A stretch of 64,000 nt of DNA from Microvirga antarctica (GTDB taxonomy: Bacteria; Pseudomonadota; Alphaproteobacteria; Rhizobiales; Beijerinckiaceae): contig NZ_JAGEMM010000002.1 of the NCBI RefSeq assembly GCF_017921815.1, forward strand, positions 806,001-870,000. Direction: 5' to 3'. The notes beneath the pieces are model-generated. The model worked only from the letters and a program-made list of their open reading frames with translations. It did not search any database and was not told where the DNA came from. Numbering within the stretch: position 1 is the stretch's first letter; every line of letters begins with the position of its first letter. Position numbers and translations under genes: made by a program. Below, piece by piece: positions 35,404 through 44,077 of the stretch.

Positions 35404-37068
35404 TCAGCTTCCCGTCTTTGAGAGTGGCAGGTCGTGCCGATAGAGGGTGCGTGATGCTTCCGGGCTGACCAGCCCTGCCGCAACATCGGCGGACACCAGA
35501 TCGCGATCCCTGTCCGCGGGATTGCCGAACCCACCGCCACCCGGGAGGTTCAGGCTCACGACCTGACCCGGCAGAAGCTCGAACGGTTCGAGCGCCATGG
35601 GTGCATCGTCGAGCAGCAGTTCACCGGGTGCACCCGGTTGGCCGCCTCCGAGGCCGGGCGCCGGGAAGCGGATCTTGTCCGGCCTGATCGTCAGCCGCAC
35701 AGCCCGATCGAGCGTGGTGAGACGGATGGACTGGCCGAGCCCGCCGCGGAACTCACCGGCGCCTCCCGAATCCGTCCTCAGCGATCGCTCCAGCACGACC
35801 ATCGGTGACCAGTTTTCGATGATCTCCACAGGGGTGATCGTTCCGTTCCCCGGAAAGGCGACGGTGGGTTGGCCGTCGTGCCCTTCGATCGCACCACGTC
35901 CGCCATTGGGGAGGACGTGAACGGCGAACCGTGTGCCGTCAGAATCCGTCCCGAAACATTTGACTGACCAGAACGAGCCGCTGCCTGCCTGCACGCGGCC
36001 AGGCAGGGCAGGGCCCAGTGCGTCGTAAATGGCGTTGTGGAGATGATAGCTCGTCTTGGAGCGGGTTTTCACCGCCGCGGGAAAGCGCGCGTGGACGATT
36101 GAGCCTTCCTCGGCAATGGTTCGGATGGGGCGAAAAAGGCCTTCGTTGTTTGGAATGTCCGGGACGAGGCTGCATTTCAGAGCGTAGAGCGAATGCGCGT
36201 GCGTAACGTTCAGTACGCAATTGACCGACGCGTCCGACCGTGCGGGGCTCGAGCCATGGTAATCGCAAACGACGCCATCAGGTCCGACATCGATCTTGAC
36301 CTTGATGTAGGTGGGCACCTTGTAGCCGTCGCAGGCCGTCTCGCCATAATAGGTACCATATGGCATTTCGGCTATGGCGGCGCGCATAGCAGCCTCGGAC
36401 CGGTCGAGGATGGCCTCTGCCGCCTGGTCCAATCCGTCACGTCCGTAATCATTGATAAAGTCGCCCAGGCGAAGCCCGCCGAGGCGTCCCGCCCCGACGA
36501 TTGCCTCGACGTCGCCCAGGACTTGCGCCGGATAGCGGATGTTGGCCTCGAGCACGCGGAAGAGCTGATCGTTGGCGACACCCCCATCGTAAAGTTTGCT
36601 TGGTGGGATACGAAGACCTTCCTCGAAGACGTCACGCGCATCGAATTCATCAAGTCTTCCGCCGATGTCGGAGATGTGTGCTGCAGTGGCAATAAAGCCA
36701 ACGACAGCGTCCTCATGAAAGATCGGCACGACGATGTAGAAGTCCGGAAGATGGCCGTGGCAGATCCAGGGATCATTTGTGATCAGAACGTCGCCGGGCT
36801 TCAGGGAAGAACTCGGAAAATCCTCGAGCATGCGTCGCGTCGCACTCGGCAGCGAGCAGGTGAAGGCCGGCGACGACATTTGGGATTGGGCAATCGAACG
36901 AGCGTGTTTGTCGAGCATGACAACCGCAAAGTCTCGCGTCTCGCCGACAATTGTGGAGAAGGACGTCCTCACGAGGGCAACATCAACCTCGTCCATAATG
37001 GATATGAGGCGGCTCCACTGAATCCACAGTGTAATAGACTCAAATTCTCTTGATGTCGCAACGTTCAT
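35404..37068 (-). CDS. hyuB: Hydantoinase/oxoprolinase subunit B, second operon copy 3
   Basis: A 554-residue HyuB protein, first gene of the eleven-gene operon. Motifs: SIMDEVDVALVRTSFSTIVG, NDPWICHGHLPDFYI, SVNCVLNVTHAHSLYALK and LPGGGGFGNP. WICHGH replaces WLGSGH of its neighbours at the putative metal-binding loop. The start is set at the second of two adjacent ATGs (37068 or 37071); no good Shine-Dalgarno is seen, and a longer open frame to 37251 runs into the divergent promoter region and is discounted. Confidence 0.9.
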   Translation of the reverse strand: MNVATSREFESITLWIQWSRLISIMDEVDVALVRTSFSTIVGETRDFAVVMLDKHARSIAQSQMSSPAFTCSLPSATRRMLEDFPSSSLKPGDVLITNDPWICHGHLPDFYIVVPIFHEDAVVGFIATAAHISDIGGRLDEFDARDVFEEGLRIPPSKLYDGGVANDQLFRVLEANIRYPAQVLGDVEAIVGAGRLGGLRLGDFINDYGRDGLDQAAEAILDRSEAAMRAAIAEMPYGTYYGETACDGYKVPTYIKVKIDVGPDGVVCDYHGSSPARSDASVNCVLNVTHAHSLYALKCSLVPDIPNNEGLFRPIRTIAEEGSIVHARFPAAVKTRSKTSYHLHNAIYDALGPALPGRVQAGSGSFWSVKCFGTDSDGTRFAVHVLPNGGRGAIEGHDGQPTVAFPGNGTITPVEIIENWSPMVVLERSLRTDSGGAGEFRGGLGQSIRLTTLDRAVRLTIRPDKIRFPAPGLGGGQPGAPGELLLDDAPMALEPFELLPGQVVSLNLPGGGGFGNPADRDRDLVSADVAAGLVSPEASRTLYRHDLPLSKTGS

Positions 37069-37155
37069 CATAACAAAAGGCACCCATATCGCCGGATAGA
37101 CTAAAGAGGGTCGACTTTGGTTCGTGGTATCGCGTGAGCGCCGGCGATATAGTTG

Positions 37156-37170
37156 CAAGAAATTTTCTTG
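37156..37170. promoter_or_regulatory. Perfect 15-bp palindrome, candidate IclR operator
   Basis: CAAGAAA-T-TTTCTTG is a perfect 7+1+7 palindrome in the divergent region between the HyuB-led operon and the IclR gene. Its size and A/T-rich arms around one central base resemble the classical IclR operator (TGGAAAT-N-ATTTCCA). On the minus strand it is followed by TATATC, a possible -10 for the catabolic operon. Confidence 0.5.
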
Positions 37171-37244
37171 AACTTGATAGTTGCGGCGATGTGATATGAT
37201 GCGTCGATAAAATCGATTGAGACAATACTTGATTTCACCATTTT

Positions 37245-37261
37245 CTCCCATAATGTGGGAG
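37245..37261. promoter_or_regulatory. Inverted repeat just before the IclR gene
   Basis: CTCCCA (37245-37250) and TGGGAG (37256-37261) form 6-bp arms around TAATG, 34 bases before the IclR start. It overlaps a weak -10-like TAATGT with TTGATT 16 bases upstream, so it could serve autoregulation. Confidence 0.4.
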
Positions 37262-37295
37262 CCGCTGCATCATTTGCAGGCGAGGAGTCAGTGGC

Positions 37296-38069
37296 ATGGC
37301 CGTTGCGCCGCCGACCGGTACACAGGCCCTGGAGCGGGGCGTCGCCCTCCTGAAGGAGGTTGCGGCCTCTGAGATCGGGGGCGCTCGAATGACGGACCTT
37401 GCCGCACGCTCAGGTCTCAGCCGGTCGACCACTCACCGCCTTCTCGACTGCCTTGTTCAGCAGGATCTCGTTCGCAAGGATAACAGCGGCCGCTATCACC
37501 TCGGGCGTGGCGTCTACGAACTTGGCCTGCTCGCGACCCATAGCTACGACATGAGCGCGTTTAGCTTCGGCCCTCTGCGTGATCTGGCCACCGCTCTCGG
37601 CGACACGGTCTTCCTCACAAGGCGGGTCGGTCTCGATATGGTCTGTGTGGAGCGTGTCGAAGGCGACCACTCTTACAAGGTGCTGACCATGACGATCGGA
37701 ACGCGCCGACCCATCGGGATTGGAGCCGGCGGACTCGCGCTTCTGGCGGCGCTCGAGCCTGCCGAAGCGAACTCCATCCTGGCAGCCAATGCCAAACGCT
37801 TCGAGGCCTATTACGGGGCCAGCATTTCAGCGAAGCTGTCGCACCGCCTGCAGATTGCACGCCGGAATGGCTACGCGTTTGCCGACGGCGTGCTCACGGA
37901 TGGCGTGGCCGGGATCGGCATCGCGGTGCACACTCCCAAGCTCGTTCCGATCCTGTCCCTGAGCATTGTCAGCTCGCGGGATCGTCTCAGCGGCGACAGG
38001 CGCGACAGTATTCTGCGCGAGATGCGCCATTCCGCAAGCGCCATTGCCAACCTGGTGGGTTCGTCCTGA
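37296..38069 (+). CDS. IclR-family transcriptional regulator
   Basis: A 257-residue regulator. The winged helix at about residues 10-70 (ALERGVALLKEVA, MTDLAARSGLSRSTTHRLLDCLVQQ) is followed by the wing LVRKDNSGRYHLG and an IclR effector domain with GDTVFLTRRVGLDMVCVERVEG. GAGGAG lies 9 bases before the ATG. It is divergent from the peptide/hydantoinase operon and is the obvious candidate to control it; two palindromes lie between them. Its ligand is probably a degradation intermediate. Confidence 0.93.
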   Translation: MAVAPPTGTQALERGVALLKEVAASEIGGARMTDLAARSGLSRSTTHRLLDCLVQQDLVRKDNSGRYHLGRGVYELGLLATHSYDMSAFSFGPLRDLATALGDTVFLTRRVGLDMVCVERVEGDHSYKVLTMTIGTRRPIGIGAGGLALLAALEPAEANSILAANAKRFEAYYGASISAKLSHRLQIARRNGYAFADGVLTDGVAGIGIAVHTPKLVPILSLSIVSSRDRLSGDRRDSILREMRHSASAIANLVGSS

Positions 38070-38383
38070 AACAGAGACGCATTACGCACCCGCACATCAC
38101 TGATCATCACCGGCAAGGTCTCCAATGCCGCGCACCGCGTAGGGGGGCTCGCCGGGTGGCAGATTGACGGGCTGGCCGCGGGCTGCGAACGACGGCTTGC
38201 GTCGATCATCCGGACCTTTGGTCAAAGGTGTGGCTGCCTGGTGTCGCGTCTGCGCCGGCGGACACCCGTGAGCGTCCGCCGGGAAATGCTCGCATGACAG
38301 CGAGCTGAGACAAGATTGTTGGCGCAATCCCAACGGCCGGAAAAGCGCGAAGACGAACCCGCGCTATCCAGCGGGACGCGACC
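38070..38383. other. Convergent spacer, no gene seen
   Basis: This 314-base stretch lies between the IclR stop and the ilvD stop. It is GC-rich, open frames in it have no recognisable features, and no clear hairpin with a T-run is seen. Confidence 0.5.
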
Positions 38384-40231
38384 TCAACGCAGTTGGTCGA
38401 CGTCCCGAACGGCGCCGCGCGCCGCGCTCGTGGTGAAGGCCGCATAGGCGCGCAAGGCCTTCGAGATCTTTCGCGGGCGACCCATCGCTGTCCAGGCGTC
38501 GGCGCCCCGTGCCAACATCGACGTGCGTCGATCAGCCAGTACAGCGTCCGACACCTTGAGGTGAATGGTCCGGCTGGGGATATCGATCTCGATCCTGTCA
38601 CCGGTCTCGACCAGTGCGATCAGGCCGCCTTCCGCGGCCTCCGGCGAGACGTGTCCGATCGAGAGTCCTGAGGTGCCACCGGAGAAGCGGCCATCGGTTA
38701 TCAGGGCGCAGAGTTTTCCCAATCCCTTCGATTTCAGATAGCTGGTCGGATAGAGCATTTCCTGCATGCCTGGGCCGCCGCGCGGACCCTCGTAGCGGAT
38801 CACGACGACATCGCCCGCCAAGACCTTGCCCGTGAGGATTCCGCTAACCGCCGCCTCCTGGCTCTCGTACACACGCGCCGGGCCGGCAAAGACAAGCGAG
38901 CCCTCATCGACGCCGGCCGTTTTCACGACGCAGCCATCGAGGGCCAGGTTGCCGCTCAACACCGCAAGGCCGCCATCCTTGGAAAAGGCGTACTCTGCAG
39001 AGCGAATGACGCCAGCTTCCCGATCGAGATCGAGGTCCTCCCAGCGTTGCCCCTGACTGAACGCCACCTGCGTTGGCACGCCGCCGGGCGCGGCGCGGAA
39101 GAACGTGTGCACGGCCTCGCTCTTGCTGCGTGAAATGTCCCAACGGTTGAGGGCGTCTCCCAGAGTGGCACTGTGGACCGTGGGCTCATCCGCATGGATC
39201 AGCCCGGCGCGATCAAGCTGGCCCAGGATCGCCATCACGCCGCCAGCGCGATGGACGTCTTCCATGTGGACGTCGGCCTTAGCCGGGGCGACCTTGCACA
39301 GGCAAGGCACCCGCCGGGAAAGGCGGTCGATGTCGTCCATGGTGAAGGGCACCTCGCCCTCATGGGCTGCCGCCAGCAGGTGCAAAATCGTGTTGGTCGA
39401 GCCGCCCATGGCGATATCCAGGCTCATGGCGTTCTCGAACGCCTTGAAACTGGCGACGGAACGGGGCAGCACGCTGTTGTCGTCCTGCTCGTAATGCCGA
39501 CGGGTGATGTCGACGATGAGGTGGCCGGCTTCGAGAAACAGGCGCTCCCGGTCGACGTGTGTCGCCAAAGTCGATCCGTTGCCAGGCAGCGACAGACCGA
39601 GCGCCTCGGTGAGGCAATTCATCGAATTGGCCGTGAACATGCCGGAGCACGAGCCACAGGTCGGGCAGGCAGAGCGTTCGATTGTCTTGACGTCTTCGTC
39701 GCTCATCTTGTCGTCCGCCGCCGCGACCATGGCATCGACCAGATCGAGGGCGACCGTCTTGCCCTTCAGGACGACCTTGCCGGCTTCCATGGGGCCGCCG
39801 GAGACGAACACCGTCGGGATGTTCAGGCGAAGGGAGGCCATCAGCATGCCGGGCGTGATCTTGTCGCAATTGGAGATACACACCATCGCGTCGGCGCAAT
39901 GGGCATTGACCATGTATTCGACGCTATCGGCGATCAGCTCGCGGGAGGGCAGGCTGTAGAGCATGCCGTCGTGGCCCATGGCGATCCCGTCATCGACCGC
40001 GATGGTGTTGAACTCCTTGGCCACGCCCCCGGCGCGCTCGATTTCACGGGCCACCAATTGACCCAGATCCTTGAGATGGACGTGGCCAGGGACGAACTGG
40101 GTGAACGAATTCACCACTGCGATGATCGGCTTGCCGAAATCGCCATCCTTCATGCCTGTCGCCCGCCAGAGACCGCGAGCTCCTGCCATATTGCGACCGT
40201 GTGTAGACGTGCGGGAACGATAGGCGGGCAT
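38384..40231 (-). CDS. ilvD: Dihydroxy-acid dehydratase
   Basis: A 615-residue IlvD/Edd-family dehydratase, full length for the family. The Fe-S cluster cysteines lie in [12 protein letters not shown] and [29 protein letters not shown] and [16 protein letters not shown] are further family motifs. In branched-chain amino acid synthesis it converts 2,3-dihydroxy acids to 2-keto acids; paralogs act on sugar acids. Since it stands alone with a divergent LysR regulator inside a catabolic region, it may be an accessory copy, but the sequence reads as a regular IlvD. Confidence 0.93.
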   Translation of the reverse strand: MPAYRSRTSTHGRNMAGARGLWRATGMKDGDFGKPIIAVVNSFTQFVPGHVHLKDLGQLVAREIERAGGVAKEFNTIAVDDGIAMGHDGMLYSLPSRELIADSVEYMVNAHCADAMVCISNCDKITPGMLMASLRLNIPTVFVSGGPMEAGKVVLKGKTVALDLVDAMVAAADDKMSDEDVKTIERSACPTCGSCSGMFTANSMNCLTEALGLSLPGNGSTLATHVDRERLFLEAGHLIVDITRRHYEQDDNSVLPRSVASFKAFENAMSLDIAMGGSTNTILHLLAAAHEGEVPFTMDDIDRLSRRVPCLCKVAPAKADVHMEDVHRAGGVMAILGQLDRAGLIHADEPTVHSATLGDALNRWDISRSKSEAVHTFFRAAPGGVPTQVAFSQGQRWEDLDLDREAGVIRSAEYAFSKDGGLAVLSGNLALDGCVVKTAGVDEGSLVFAGPARVYESQEAAVSGILTGKVLAGDVVVIRYEGPRGGPGMQEMLYPTSYLKSKGLGKLCALITDGRFSGGTSGLSIGHVSPEAAEGGLIALVETGDRIEIDIPSRTIHLKVSDAVLADRRTSMLARGADAWTAMGRPRKISKALRAYAAFTTSAARGAVRDVDQLR

Positions 40232-40287
40232 GTCGAGCTCCAGTTTGCGATTGACGTCGATAGCAAATCGAACGACAGCCGCAAAGT

Positions 40288-40297
40288 ATATTAATAT
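40288..40297. promoter_or_regulatory. Palindrome in the ilvD-lysR divergent region
   Basis: ATATTAATAT is a perfect 10-bp palindrome about 30 bases before the LysR start, in the 96-base divergent gap. A short CCTA-T-TAGG dyad follows at 40301-40309. LysR-type sites are commonly AT-rich dyads in this position. Confidence 0.35.
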
Positions 40298-40327
40298 GAG
40301 CCTATTAGGTTCTGTGGGATATCAGTG

Positions 40328-41239
40328 ATGGTCTCGCGACAGCTTAGACATTTTACAGCCGTAGCCGAAACCCTGCATTTCGGACGCGCGGCAAGCAAGC
40401 TCGGCATGACCCAGCCGCCGCTCAGCCAGTCGATCATGGCGCTGGAGCGTGAGCTTGGAGCTGCACTCTTCCGCAGAAGCAAGAGGAGTGTCGCGCTGAC
40501 ACCCTTCGGCGAGCAATGGCTCGTCCATGTGAAGGCGGCACTTGCCGCGCTGGACGCCCTGCCGGAAGCCGCCCAGCGACTGCGCGACGGAAAGGCCGGT
40601 CGTCTCGACCTCTCTTTCGTCAGCACGGCGGACTACAACATCCTGCCGGTCCTTGTTCGGCGCTTCGCTGCTTTGTACCCTGCGGTCGAGATCTGTCTGA
40701 CCGAGGCGACGAGCGACCTGCAAATCGCCGACTTGCTGGCCGGGAAGGGTCATGTGGGCATCATCATTCCGCCAATAGGGGGGCCGCTGCCCGAGCCGTT
40801 GAGTTATCGCAGGCTCGTGTCCGAGCCTCTGGTGGCTGCCGTGCCCGAAAGCTGGATCGCCGAGGAGCGCCTCCCTCTCTCTGGCGGACAGCTTGCGCCC
40901 GAGACATTGATCGACGTGCCGCTGATCATTTTCCCCAGACGGTCGGCGCCGGCCTTTTACGATCTGGTGACCGGCTATTTCACCGCACATGGGCGAAATG
41001 CCCGAATCGTCCAGGAGGCGATCCAGATGCAGACGATCATCAGCCTCGTCTCGGCCGGCATGGGTATTGCGATGGTGCCCGATTCCCTGCGGCATCTGGC
41101 GCGCACCGGCGTTCGCTATGTCGAGCTTGCCGGCGGAGGGCCGACCCTGGAAAGTGGGATCGTCTGGCGACGTGGCGACGTCACTCCGACCCTGGAGCGA
41201 TTTCTGCAGGTCGCACTAGAGACGCCGCAGCCCGCGTGA
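40328..41239 (+). CDS. LysR-family transcriptional regulator
   Basis: A 303-residue LysR regulator. The N-terminal helix-turn-helix is LHFGRAASKLGMTQPPLSQS followed by ELGAALFRRSKRSVALTPFG, and the effector domain includes LSFVSTADYNILPVLVRRF. ATG at 40328 is chosen; a GTG one codon upstream is equally possible. It is divergent from ilvD, the usual geometry for a LysR regulator and its target. Confidence 0.93.
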   Translation: MVSRQLRHFTAVAETLHFGRAASKLGMTQPPLSQSIMALERELGAALFRRSKRSVALTPFGEQWLVHVKAALAALDALPEAAQRLRDGKAGRLDLSFVSTADYNILPVLVRRFAALYPAVEICLTEATSDLQIADLLAGKGHVGIIIPPIGGPLPEPLSYRRLVSEPLVAAVPESWIAEERLPLSGGQLAPETLIDVPLIIFPRRSAPAFYDLVTGYFTAHGRNARIVQEAIQMQTIISLVSAGMGIAMVPDSLRHLARTGVRYVELAGGGPTLESGIVWRRGDVTPTLERFLQVALETPQPA

Positions 41240-41283
41240 GGGTCACTCAAGCGGAACCCACCGGGTTGCGGTGCCCGTGACCC
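41240..41283. terminator. Candidate bidirectional terminator
   Basis: GGGTCAC (41240-41246) pairs with GTGACCC (41277-41283), with an inner AACCC-acc-GGGTT hairpin. It starts directly after the LysR stop and lies 87 bases beyond the stop of the convergent FAH gene. No long T-run follows on either strand. Confidence 0.45.
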
Positions 41284-41370
41284 CTGATGGCAACCGGATC
41301 ACGCGTCAGATCGGACCGCCAACGCGGCATGGACCCACCAAGGACCTGGATGACGACGCTGGGCGAGAGC

Positions 41371-42081
41371 TTAGCTTTGCCTCTCGCCCACCGTAATCGT
41401 AAGATCTCCAAGCCCCTCGATATGCCCAACCATCACATTGCCTGGCAGTACCGGGCCAACGCCATCTGGCGTTCCGGTCATGATGATGTCGCCCGGCTGA
41501 AGCGAGAAGTAGCGGGAGAGGGTCGCGATGATCTCCGGCGTCTTCCATATCATCAGACTGAGATCGGAGTTCTGGTGCGGCACACCGTCGACGTCGAGGC
41601 GAATGGCACCAGAGGCCACATGGCCCACTTGCTCAACGGGATAGATGGCGCTGCAAGGGGCAGACTGGTCGAAGGACTTCTTGAGTTCCCAAGGCAGGCG
41701 CGGAGAATCTGGCGCCTCGGTGACGCTGCGACGGGTCATGTCGAGGCAGATCCCATAGCCGTAGATGTGGTCGAGCGCTTGCGAGACGGGAATGTCGTAG
41801 CCACCAGATTTCATGGCGACCAGCAGTTCGAGTTCGAAGTGATAGTTGTCGGTCATGGGCGGATACGGAACGATAGATCCGCTTTGCACGACACTGTCGG
41901 TGGGCTTCTGGAAAACGATCGGAGGATCACGGCGTTCGTCTCCCCCCATCTCGCGCACATGCGCGACGTAGTTTCGGCCGATGCAGTAGATGCGCCGAAC
42001 TGGGAAGCGCTGATCACTTCCCGCTACGGGAAGCGACACTGTCCTGGGTGCCTCCACGACGAATTCCAGACTGTCTGACAT
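41371..42081 (-). CDS. Fumarylacetoacetate hydrolase (FAH)-family protein
   Basis: A 236-residue short-type FAH-family enzyme. Landmarks are YCIGRNYVAHVREMG, FQKPTDSVV, the metal-binding HFELEL, the later metal Asp in GYGICLDMTRR and the C-terminal GDIIMTGTPDGVGPV. Members hydrolyse or decarboxylate 2,4-diketo or acylpyruvate-like acids. It is divergent from an SsuABC-like importer and may process the imported compound or its ring-cleavage product. The ATG at 42081 fits the normal N-terminus. Confidence 0.9.
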   Translation of the reverse strand: MSDSLEFVVEAPRTVSLPVAGSDQRFPVRRIYCIGRNYVAHVREMGGDERRDPPIVFQKPTDSVVQSGSIVPYPPMTDNYHFELELLVAMKSGGYDIPVSQALDHIYGYGICLDMTRRSVTEAPDSPRLPWELKKSFDQSAPCSAIYPVEQVGHVASGAIRLDVDGVPHQNSDLSLMIWKTPEIIATLSRYFSLQPGDIIMTGTPDGVGPVLPGNVMVGHIEGLGDLTITVGERQS

Positions 42082-42158
42082 AAGTGCTCGCCCTATTTTT
42101 GGCAGGGTTTAACAACCCCGTAGAACCCTCCACGAAAAATGCATAAACACGGCGAAAG

Positions 42159-42180
42159 GTCAAAAAAAATATTTTTTGAC
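42159..42180. promoter_or_regulatory. Divergent promoter core with 9-bp inverted repeat
   Basis: GTCAAAAAA (42159-42167) and TTTTTTGAC (42172-42180) form perfect 9-bp arms with a 4-base centre. The outer ends create back-to-back -35-like boxes, TTGACA rightward (42176-42181) and TTGACC leftward. The A/T tracts would also bend the DNA. It lies between the FAH gene and the importer. Confidence 0.5.
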
Positions 42181-42242
42181 AGCTCGAACCAATAATGCAT
42201 TCTTTTCGGCAAGAGACAGAACAATCGAGAGAGGGACAAAGC

Positions 42243-43271
42243 ATGACAAATCGTCGAGGATTTTTAGGCGTCTGCGCGACGCTCGTTGCCTGTGGATTTG
42301 CTTGGACAAATCCAGCCGCGGCTCAGCCCGCCAAAGACATCACAGTCGTGTTTCCCAGCCCCGGCGGTGTCGGCTACTATCCGTTCTACGTGGCGATTGG
42401 TGAGGGCTACTTCGACAAGGAGGGTCTGCGCGTTCGGCCGGAGAGCGTCAACGGATCAGGACAGGTCCTCCAGATGCTGGCCGCAGGTCAAGCACAGATC
42501 GGCCACCCTGGTCCTGGTCCTCTGCTGGCCGCGCGGGCAGCCGGCCTGGACATGGTCTTCCTCTATAACAACTTTGCCAAAAGCCAATTCGGCCTTGTTG
42601 TCAAAGACGATTCTGCCTTCAAGATCCCTGACCAGCTCAAGGGCAAGAAGATTGGCGTGGGCACCGCTGACGGCGCAGAGGTCGCTTTCGTTCGCGCGAT
42701 CCTCGACGATCTGAAAATGAAGGAAGGCACCGACTACGAATTTCTGACGGTCGGTGACGGCGGCATGGCGACGGCAGCATTCATGCGGGGCGACATCGAT
42801 GCCTATGCGTCGGGCACGCGAGATGCCGCAATCCTGCGCCTGCGCGGTGTTCCGTTGCGCGAGATCACCCCTGATAAGTTCCTCGCCTATTTCGGCAATG
42901 GATACGTGACGACCCGCGATTTCATCAAGAAGGACCCTGAGGCCCTGAAGGGGTTTGGACGAGCGCTGGCGAAGGCATCCGTATTTGCAGCCGATCCCGC
43001 CAACAAAGCCAAGGTTCTCGAGCACGCCAAGATCGGCAACCCGCAGGAAGGCGAGGATAAAGCGTTCTCGGGCGCGCTGTTCGAGGCCATGAAGGGACGA
43101 GTGACACCTGCCGATCTCTCGAACGGTTGGGGTTATCACCATCCCGAGCAATGGAAGCTGTGGCACGCCGCGCTCCTGGCAAGTGGCGCGTTGAAGGCGC
43201 CTCTGCCTGACCTGGAGAACGCCTATACCAACCAGTTCGTCAAGGACTGGAATGCAGGGATCGCTCAATGA
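42243..43271 (+). CDS. ABC importer substrate-binding protein (SsuA/TauA/NMT1-like)
   Basis: A 342-residue periplasmic binding protein. The N-terminus MTNRRGFLGVCATL resembles a twin-arginine signal, with likely cleavage after NPAAA. Body motifs YPFYVAIGEGYFDKEGL, GSGQVLQMLAAGQAQIG and GVGTADGAEVAFVRAIL are typical of the NMT1/SsuA group, which binds sulfonates, nitrate, thiamine precursors or aromatic acids. AGAGGGA precedes the ATG at 42243. The stop overlaps the ATPase start by 4 bases. Confidence 0.92.
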   Translation: MTNRRGFLGVCATLVACGFAWTNPAAAQPAKDITVVFPSPGGVGYYPFYVAIGEGYFDKEGLRVRPESVNGSGQVLQMLAAGQAQIGHPGPGPLLAARAAGLDMVFLYNNFAKSQFGLVVKDDSAFKIPDQLKGKKIGVGTADGAEVAFVRAILDDLKMKEGTDYEFLTVGDGGMATAAFMRGDIDAYASGTRDAAILRLRGVPLREITPDKFLAYFGNGYVTTRDFIKKDPEALKGFGRALAKASVFAADPANKAKVLEHAKIGNPQEGEDKAFSGALFEAMKGRVTPADLSNGWGYHHPEQWKLWHAALLASGALKAPLPDLENAYTNQFVKDWNAGIAQ

Positions 43272-44077
43272 TCGAGGCGCCCGACTTGCTTGCGCCGGGC
43301 GGGCACATCGCCCGGCCGGTCTTTCAGTTGCGGGGAGTCAGCAAGTCTTTCGCTCGCCGCAACGTGCAGGCGCTCGACAAGGTGGATCTCACACTTTTGG
43401 AAGGGCAGTTTGCCTCGGTCATCGGCGCGAGCGGCTGTGGAAAGTCGACATTGCTGAAGATCATGGCAGGCCTCACGCCGCCGTCTTCGGGAAGTGTCAT
43501 GCTGTCCGGCAAGCCGGTGCTTGGGCCACGCCGGGATATCGGCATGATGTTTCAGCAAGCCACACTTTTTCCGTGGCGGACGACTCTTGAGAACATCGTT
43601 CTGCCGATCGAGATCCAGGATGGCAAGAAGGCCGCCCTCGCCGTTCATGATCGCGCGCATGCCCTTCTCGACCTGGTCGGACTCAATGGCTTCGACAAGG
43701 TCTTTCCCAGTGAATTGTCTGGCGGGATGGCACAGCGTGCGGCCATGTGCCGAATGCTGATTGCCGAGCCGGACGTCCTGCTGCTGGACGAGCCCTTCAG
43801 TGCCCTTGATGAAATCAGCCGGGATTTCATGAACATGGAACTGCAGCGGATATGTCTGGAGCGAAATGCGACCGCATTTCTGGTGACGCATTCGATTCCC
43901 GAAGCCGTCATTCTTTCCGATGTCGTCTACGTGATGTCGCCACGTCCGGGACGCTTTGTCAGGGCGGTTGAGATCGACCTTCCTCGCCCGCGAACTCTCG
44001 ACATGCTCAGCACACCGCTCTTCGGTGACTACACCAAGACCATTCGCGGACTTCTCGACAAAGGGGCCTTCATATGA
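43268..44077 (+). CDS. ABC importer ATPase (SsuB/TauB-like)
   Basis: A 269-residue ATP-binding subunit: Walker A GASGCGKST, Q-loop MMFQQATLFPWRT, signature LSGGMAQRAAMCRML, Walker B VLLLDEPFSALDE and H-loop LVTHSIPEA. It is coupled to its neighbours on both sides by 4-base overlaps. It powers the three-gene importer with the binding protein and permease. Confidence 0.94.
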   Translation: MIEAPDLLAPGGHIARPVFQLRGVSKSFARRNVQALDKVDLTLLEGQFASVIGASGCGKSTLLKIMAGLTPPSSGSVMLSGKPVLGPRRDIGMMFQQATLFPWRTTLENIVLPIEIQDGKKAALAVHDRAHALLDLVGLNGFDKVFPSELSGGMAQRAAMCRMLIAEPDVLLLDEPFSALDEISRDFMNMELQRICLERNATAFLVTHSIPEAVILSDVVYVMSPRPGRFVRAVEIDLPRPRTLDMLSTPLFGDYTKTIRGLLDKGAFI

